64,000 nucleotides of DNA from Myxococcota bacterium (GTDB taxonomy: Bacteria > Myxococcota > B64-G9). The notes under the pieces were generated by a model, which was not told the origin of the DNA, did not search any database, and worked only from the letters and a program-made list of their open reading frames with translations. Shown here one piece after another: positions 60,726 to 64,000 of this stretch. Location of the stretch: assembly GCA_022710975.1 (NCBI GenBank), contig JAKLGA010000017.1, positions 124,001-188,000 of the forward strand, in the 5' to 3' direction. Position 1 is the first letter of the stretch. The number at the start of each line of letters is the position of its first letter. The translations under genes and the position numbers were made by a program.

Positions 60726-61883
60726 TTAGCGGTTGGCCTTGCGGATGCCGAGCTGATCCGTGCCGATGATCATCTTCTGGATGTTCGTGGTGCCCTCGAC
60801 GATCTGGTACAGGATCGCGTCGCGGAAGTAGCGCGCCACCGGGTACTCGGTCGAGTAGCCGTAGGCCGAGAGCGTGCGCATGGCCTTCTCGGCGCACTCG
60901 GTCACCACCCGGCCGGCGGTCAGCTTGGCCATGCTGGTCTCCAGCACGTTGTTGAGCTGGCCCTGGTCCTTGAGCCAGGCGGCCCGGTAGGTCAGCAGCC
61001 GGGCGGCCTCGATGTCGGTGGCCATCTCGGCGATGAGCGCCTGGTTCATCTGGAACTCGCCCACCGGCTTCTCGAACTGCGAGCGCTCCTGGCAGTACTT
61101 GACCGCCGCCTCCAGGCAGGCCTGGGCCAGGCCCACGCCGCCGGCCGCGCAGGACAGCCGCGTCTGGTTGAGCGAGCCGAAGACGATCTTGACGCCGTCG
61201 CCCTCCTTGCCCAGCAGCGCGTCCTTGGGGATGCGCGCGTCCTCGAAGGCGATCTCCGAGGTGGGCGAGGAGCGCGTGCCGAGCTTGTCGAGATCGCGGG
61301 TGCTGATGCCCGGGGTGTGCATGTCCACCACGAAGGCGGACAGGCCCTTGGCGCCCGCCTCGCGGTTCGTGTAGGCGTACACCATGGCGAGATCCGCCTT
61401 GGAGGCGAACGAGATCCAGGTCTTGCCGCCGTTGAGCACGTAGTGATCACCGTCCTTGCGGGCGGTGGTCTTCAGCGACACCACGTCCGAGCCGGCGTTG
61501 GGCTCGGTGATGGCGAAGCAGCCGATCTTGCGGGCCGAGATCAGCTCCGGAATCCAGCGCTTCTTCTGCTCGTCGGTGCCGTGGCGCAGGATGGAGAGCG
61601 CGGTGCCCAGGTTCTGGGTGTTGAAGGCCACCCGCACCGAGGAGGAGCCGCGCGAGATCTCCTCGCAGATCATGGTCAGCGCCAGGTAGCCGCAGCCCGT
61701 GCCGCCGTACTCCTCGGGGATGGTGCAGCCGAAGTAGCCGAGCTCGCCCATCTTCTTCACCACCTCAAGGGGGAAGTGGTGCTCCTCGTCCCACTTGTCG
61801 GCGAAGGGGATGATCTCCTTCTCGGCGAAGTCGTGGGCCGAATCCTTCATGAACTGAAGCTCTTCGGTGATCTTGAAGTCCAT
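60726..61883 (-). CDS. Acyl-CoA dehydrogenase (short-chain, butyryl-CoA type)
   Basis: A 385-residue FAD enzyme that oxidises acyl-CoA to enoyl-CoA. It has CFAITEPNAGSDVVSLKTTA, the FAD-binding WISFASKAD, GTRSSPTSEIAFEDARIPKD, and near the C-terminus YPVARYFRDAILYQIVEGTT, which includes the catalytic Glu (the family's Glu367). The length is normal. It is the first gene of the acyl-CoA operon. No etfBA genes are in the window. A promoter is visible at 61939-61967, and the divergent decarboxylase operon begins 165 bp away. Confidence 0.93.
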   Translation of the reverse strand: MDFKITEELQFMKDSAHDFAEKEIIPFADKWDEEHHFPLEVVKKMGELGYFGCTIPEEYGGTGCGYLALTMICEEISRGSSSVRVAFNTQNLGTALSILRHGTDEQKKRWIPELISARKIGCFAITEPNAGSDVVSLKTTARKDGDHYVLNGGKTWISFASKADLAMVYAYTNREAGAKGLSAFVVDMHTPGISTRDLDKLGTRSSPTSEIAFEDARIPKDALLGKEGDGVKIVFGSLNQTRLSCAAGGVGLAQACLEAAVKYCQERSQFEKPVGEFQMNQALIAEMATDIEAARLLTYRAAWLKDQGQLNNVLETSMAKLTAGRVVTECAEKAMRTLSAYGYSTEYPVARYFRDAILYQIVEGTTNIQKMIIGTDQLGIRKANR

Positions 61884-61938
61884 GGGCGCTCTGCCTCCGG
61901 CGACGGGTATGCGTTCGACCTACCTTTGGACCGCCGGT

Positions 61939-61967
61939 AGAATGCCGCCCGCCCTGGAGGGTGTCAA
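61939..61967 (-). promoter_or_regulatory. Sigma-70-like promoter of the acyl-CoA operon
   Basis: TTGACA (61962-61967) and CATTCT (61939-61944) on the minus strand with a 17-bp spacer, 56 bp before the ATG at 61883. The -35 is perfect. Confidence 0.5.
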
Positions 61968-61992
61968 GGGAGGAGGGGACGGGCGCGGCGGG

Positions 61993-62021
61993 TTGACTTC
62001 CAGCTTTGCTGCGGGCATGTT
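61993..62021 (+). promoter_or_regulatory. Sigma-70-like promoter of the decarboxylase operon
   Basis: TTGACT (61993-61998), a 17-bp spacer, CATGTT (62016-62021), 28 bp before the oadG-like ATG at 62049. It is divergent from the acyl-CoA promoter 26 bp away, so a shared regulator is possible. Confidence 0.45.
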
Positions 62022-62048
62022 GGGGCCGCCAAACCGGAGGAGCACAGC

Positions 62049-62435
62049 ATGCTCGACGGGCTCGTCATCCTCGCCATCGGCATGGGCGTGGTGTTCAGCT
62101 TCCTGATCCTGCTCATCTTCGTCGTGCATGGCCTGCACCGTTTCGAGCGCCTGCTCTCCGGCGCCAGGCCTGGCCCTGCCGTCCTCCCGGACAGCCCGCC
62201 GGAGGAGGCCTGCGGCGAGGCGGCCGCGGGCCCGGCTGCTACGCCTGCCGAGGACGAGGACGAGGGCAAGCGCCTGGCCGCGGCCCTGGCCGTGGCGTTC
62301 GCCCTGGAGACCCAGGGCGCCGCGCGTCCGCCTACCGAGGCCGCGGGCGAGAGCGGGGGGGCCTGGCGGCGCGCGGGTCGGCTGATGCTCATGCAGCCGC
62401 CGGCCCGGGTCGCGCGCCGGGGAGGCCAGCCATGA
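62049..62435 (+). CDS. OadG-family gamma subunit of Na+-translocating decarboxylase
   Basis: A 128-residue protein with a single N-terminal membrane segment (LVILAIGMGVVFSFLILLIF, residues 5-24) followed by VVHGLHRFERL and an Ala/Glu-rich soluble part. This is the plan of OadG/MmdG, which helps assemble and stabilise the membrane complex. It has GGAGGAG before the ATG. The oadB-like gene begins within its stop (ATGA), so the two are coupled. The C-terminal zinc-binding His tail known in OadG is not evident. Confidence 0.82.
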   Translation: MLDGLVILAIGMGVVFSFLILLIFVVHGLHRFERLLSGARPGPAVLPDSPPEEACGEAAAGPAATPAEDEDEGKRLAAALAVAFALETQGAARPPTEAAGESGGAWRRAGRLMLMQPPARVARRGGQP

Positions 62436-63595
62436 GCCTGCCCGCCGCCGCGCAGCCGGCCCTCCAGGGCGGCATGCACATGGCCGACGCGGTCGGCCGC
62501 TTCATCGACACCACGGGCGTGCTGCTCTTCGACTGGCGCACGCCGGTCATGTGGGCCATCGCCGGGGTGGTCATCTTCCTGGCCATCCGCAAGAAGTACG
62601 AGCCGCTGCTGCTGCTGCCGATCGGCTTCGGCTGCCTGCTGGCCAACATGCCGGGCTCGGGCATGATGGAGCCGGGCGGGTTCCTGCACACGATCTACGG
62701 CTTCGGCGTGGTCAACGAGCTCTTCCCGCTGATCATCTTCGTGGGCGTGGGGGCGCTGACCGACTTCGGCCCGATGCTGGCGAACCCCAAGACCATCGTG
62801 CTGGGCGCGGCCGCCCAGCTCGGCATCTTCACCAGCCTGCTGGGCGCGGTGGCGCTAGGCTTCGACCTGCGCGAGGCGGCCTCCATCGGCATCATCGGCT
62901 CGGCCGACGGGCCCACCACCATCTACACCGCCTCCTCGCTGGCCCCGCACATCCTGGGGCCGATCGCGCTGGCGGCCTACTCCTACATGGCGCTGGTGCC
63001 CATCATCCAGCCGCCCATCATGCGCCTGCTGACGACCCCCAGGGAGCGCGCGACGAAGATGGAGCAGCTCCGGGAGGTGCCGCGGCGCACCCGCATCCTG
63101 TTCCCCATCGTGGTGTGCCTGTTCTGCGCGCTGCTCATCCCGGCGGCCACCCCGCTCATCGGCATGCTCATGTTCGGGAACCTGCTGCGCGAGTCCGGGG
63201 TGGTGGAGCGCCTGGCCCGGACCGCGCAGAACGAGCTCATCAACATCACCACCATGCTGCTCAGCCTGTGCGTGGGCGCCACCATGGTGGCCAAGGACTT
63301 CCTGACCCCGCAGACGCTCGGCATCCTGCTGCTGGGGCTGGCCGCCTTCGCCGTGTCCACCGCCGGCGGGGTGCTGTTCGGCAAGCTGATGTACTGGTGG
63401 ACGGGCGGCAAGGTGAACCCGCTGATCGGCGCGGCCGGGGTGAGCGCGGTGCCCATGGCCGCCCGGGTGGTGGAGATCGAGGGACAGCGGGCCAACCTGG
63501 ACAACCACCTGCTGATGCACGCCATGGGCCCCAACGTGTGCGGCGTGATCGGCTCGGCCATCGCCGCCGGCGTGCTGCTGGCGCTGCTGCGCTAG
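62432..63595 (+). CDS. Na+-translocating decarboxylase beta subunit (OadB/MmdB)
   Basis: A 387-residue polytopic membrane protein. It has LLLPIGFGCLLANMPGSG, FPLIIFVGVGALTDFGP, the conserved GIIGSADGPTTIYTAS (with the Na+-linked Asp), and the C-terminal GVSAVPMAARVVEIEGQ and HAMGPNVCGVIGSA. OadB/MmdB/GcdB use the free energy of decarboxylation of biotin-bound carboxyl groups to export Na+. Which acyl group is used depends on the following carboxyltransferase. The ATG at 62432 has GGGGAGG upstream. Confidence 0.93.
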   Translation: MSLPAAAQPALQGGMHMADAVGRFIDTTGVLLFDWRTPVMWAIAGVVIFLAIRKKYEPLLLLPIGFGCLLANMPGSGMMEPGGFLHTIYGFGVVNELFPLIIFVGVGALTDFGPMLANPKTIVLGAAAQLGIFTSLLGAVALGFDLREAASIGIIGSADGPTTIYTASSLAPHILGPIALAAYSYMALVPIIQPPIMRLLTTPRERATKMEQLREVPRRTRILFPIVVCLFCALLIPAATPLIGMLMFGNLLRESGVVERLARTAQNELINITTMLLSLCVGATMVAKDFLTPQTLGILLLGLAAFAVSTAGGVLFGKLMYWWTGGKVNPLIGAAGVSAVPMAARVVEIEGQRANLDNHLLMHAMGPNVCGVIGSAIAAGVLLALLR

Positions 63596-63621
63596 CGCGC
63601 CCGGGCTGAGGAGACAGGACG

Positions 63622-64000
63622 ATGAAGACGGTCAAGGAGCGCATCGAGGGGCTGCGGCAGCGGGAGCAGAAGGCCCTCGAGCTGGGCGGCGAGAAGGCGG
63701 TGGCCAAGCACAAGACCGGCGGGCGGCTCACGGCCCGCGAGCGGCTGGCGGCGCTGTTCGACCCGGGCAGCTTCCAGGAGATGGACATGTTCGTGCGCCA
63801 CCGTTGCCAGGACTTCGGCATGGACAAGACCGAGGTGCCTGGCGACGGGGTGGTGACCGGCTCCGGCCTGGTGGACGGGCGGCGGGTGTTCGCCTTCGCC
63901 CAGGACTTCACCGCGCGGGCCGGCACCATGAGCGAGTACCAGTCGCAGAAGATCTGCCGGGTGATGGACCTGTCGCTGAAGACCGGCGCCCCCTTCGTGG
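63622..64000 (+). CDS. Acyl-CoA carboxyltransferase subunit (methylmalonyl/propionyl/glutaconyl-CoA type; C-terminus beyond window)
   Basis: The first 126 residues are inside the window. They read MKTVKERIEGLRQREQKALE, KTGGRLTARERLAALFDPGS, then VVTGSGLVDGRRVFAFAQDF and TARAGTMSEYQSQKI, the N-terminus of PccB/MmdA-type carboxyltransferases. The family's CoA-site GGS is AGT here (ARAGTMSE). Together with oadG and oadB it suggests a biotin-dependent Na+-translocating acyl-CoA decarboxylase. GAGGAGACAGG lies upstream of the ATG, and the gene follows the beta subunit by 26 bp. A biotin carrier is expected downstream. Confidence 0.85.
   Translation, partial: MKTVKERIEGLRQREQKALELGGEKAVAKHKTGGRLTARERLAALFDPGSFQEMDMFVRHRCQDFGMDKTEVPGDGVVTGSGLVDGRRVFAFAQDFTARAGTMSEYQSQKICRVMDLSLKTGAPFV

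Overview
The window comes from a bacterium with very high G+C (roughly 70%). Its gene content fits a deltaproteobacterial or Myxococcota-like Gram-negative: many Cys-rich lipoproteins with MopE-like, thrombospondin type-3 and FG-GAP calcium repeats, a DUF4388/PATAN signalling protein, sigma-54 enhancer-binding regulation, a YfiR-like protein, 2-oxoacid:ferredoxin oxidoreductase genes and Na+-pumping decarboxylase subunits. This assignment is inferred from gene content; no rRNA or tRNA gene was seen. Coding density is very high and no gap exceeds about 250 bp.

Layout. 1-6724 (minus strand) is an envelope-stress block: a TPR-containing histidine kinase and a sigma-54 response regulator lie upstream of two PspA/IM30 proteins, an unknown protein, an NfeD protein and a flotillin. 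The first pspA has a textbook -24/-12 promoter. 6888-13814 is the conserved housekeeping run holB-ricT-metG-HEAT protein-TatD, with TatD fused to a radical SAM domain. 13833-21417 holds two calcium/copper-repeat lipoproteins, a four-domain HD-GYP signalling protein, a YhaM-like nuclease and an outer-membrane protein. 21463-24708 carries an unknown TIM-barrel-like gene, rsmD, coaD and an aminotransferase.

24739-30198 is an accessory envelope region. A TPR/beta-barrel protein is followed by two tandem modules, each made of an upstream element, a sigma-54 promoter, a FecR-domain protein and a lipoprotein. The FecR cores are about 99% identical in DNA while the flanking genes have diverged. 30207-36863 has purC and a six-gene 2-oxoacid:ferredoxin oxidoreductase operon with built-in pyridine-nucleotide and Fe-S modules. 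36961-42784 has an aldo/keto reductase, glutamate dehydrogenase with a strong terminator, and a GAF-PPDK(N)-nucleotidyltransferase fusion.

42794-54989 is the most unusual part: a six-gene minus-strand operon for a 1,716-residue beta-helix surface protein, three multicopper-oxidase-like proteins, a small lipoprotein and a Cys-rich repeat lipoprotein. The copper-ligand motifs of a normal multicopper oxidase appear to be divided between two of the proteins. The window closes with a YfiR-like gene, a pectate-lyase-fold lipoprotein, a fatty-acid/butanoyl-CoA set (acyl-CoA dehydrogenase, thiolase, hydroxyacyl-CoA dehydrogenase, enoyl-CoA hydratase) and, divergently, oadG-oadB-carboxyltransferase of a Na+-translocating acyl-CoA decarboxylase.
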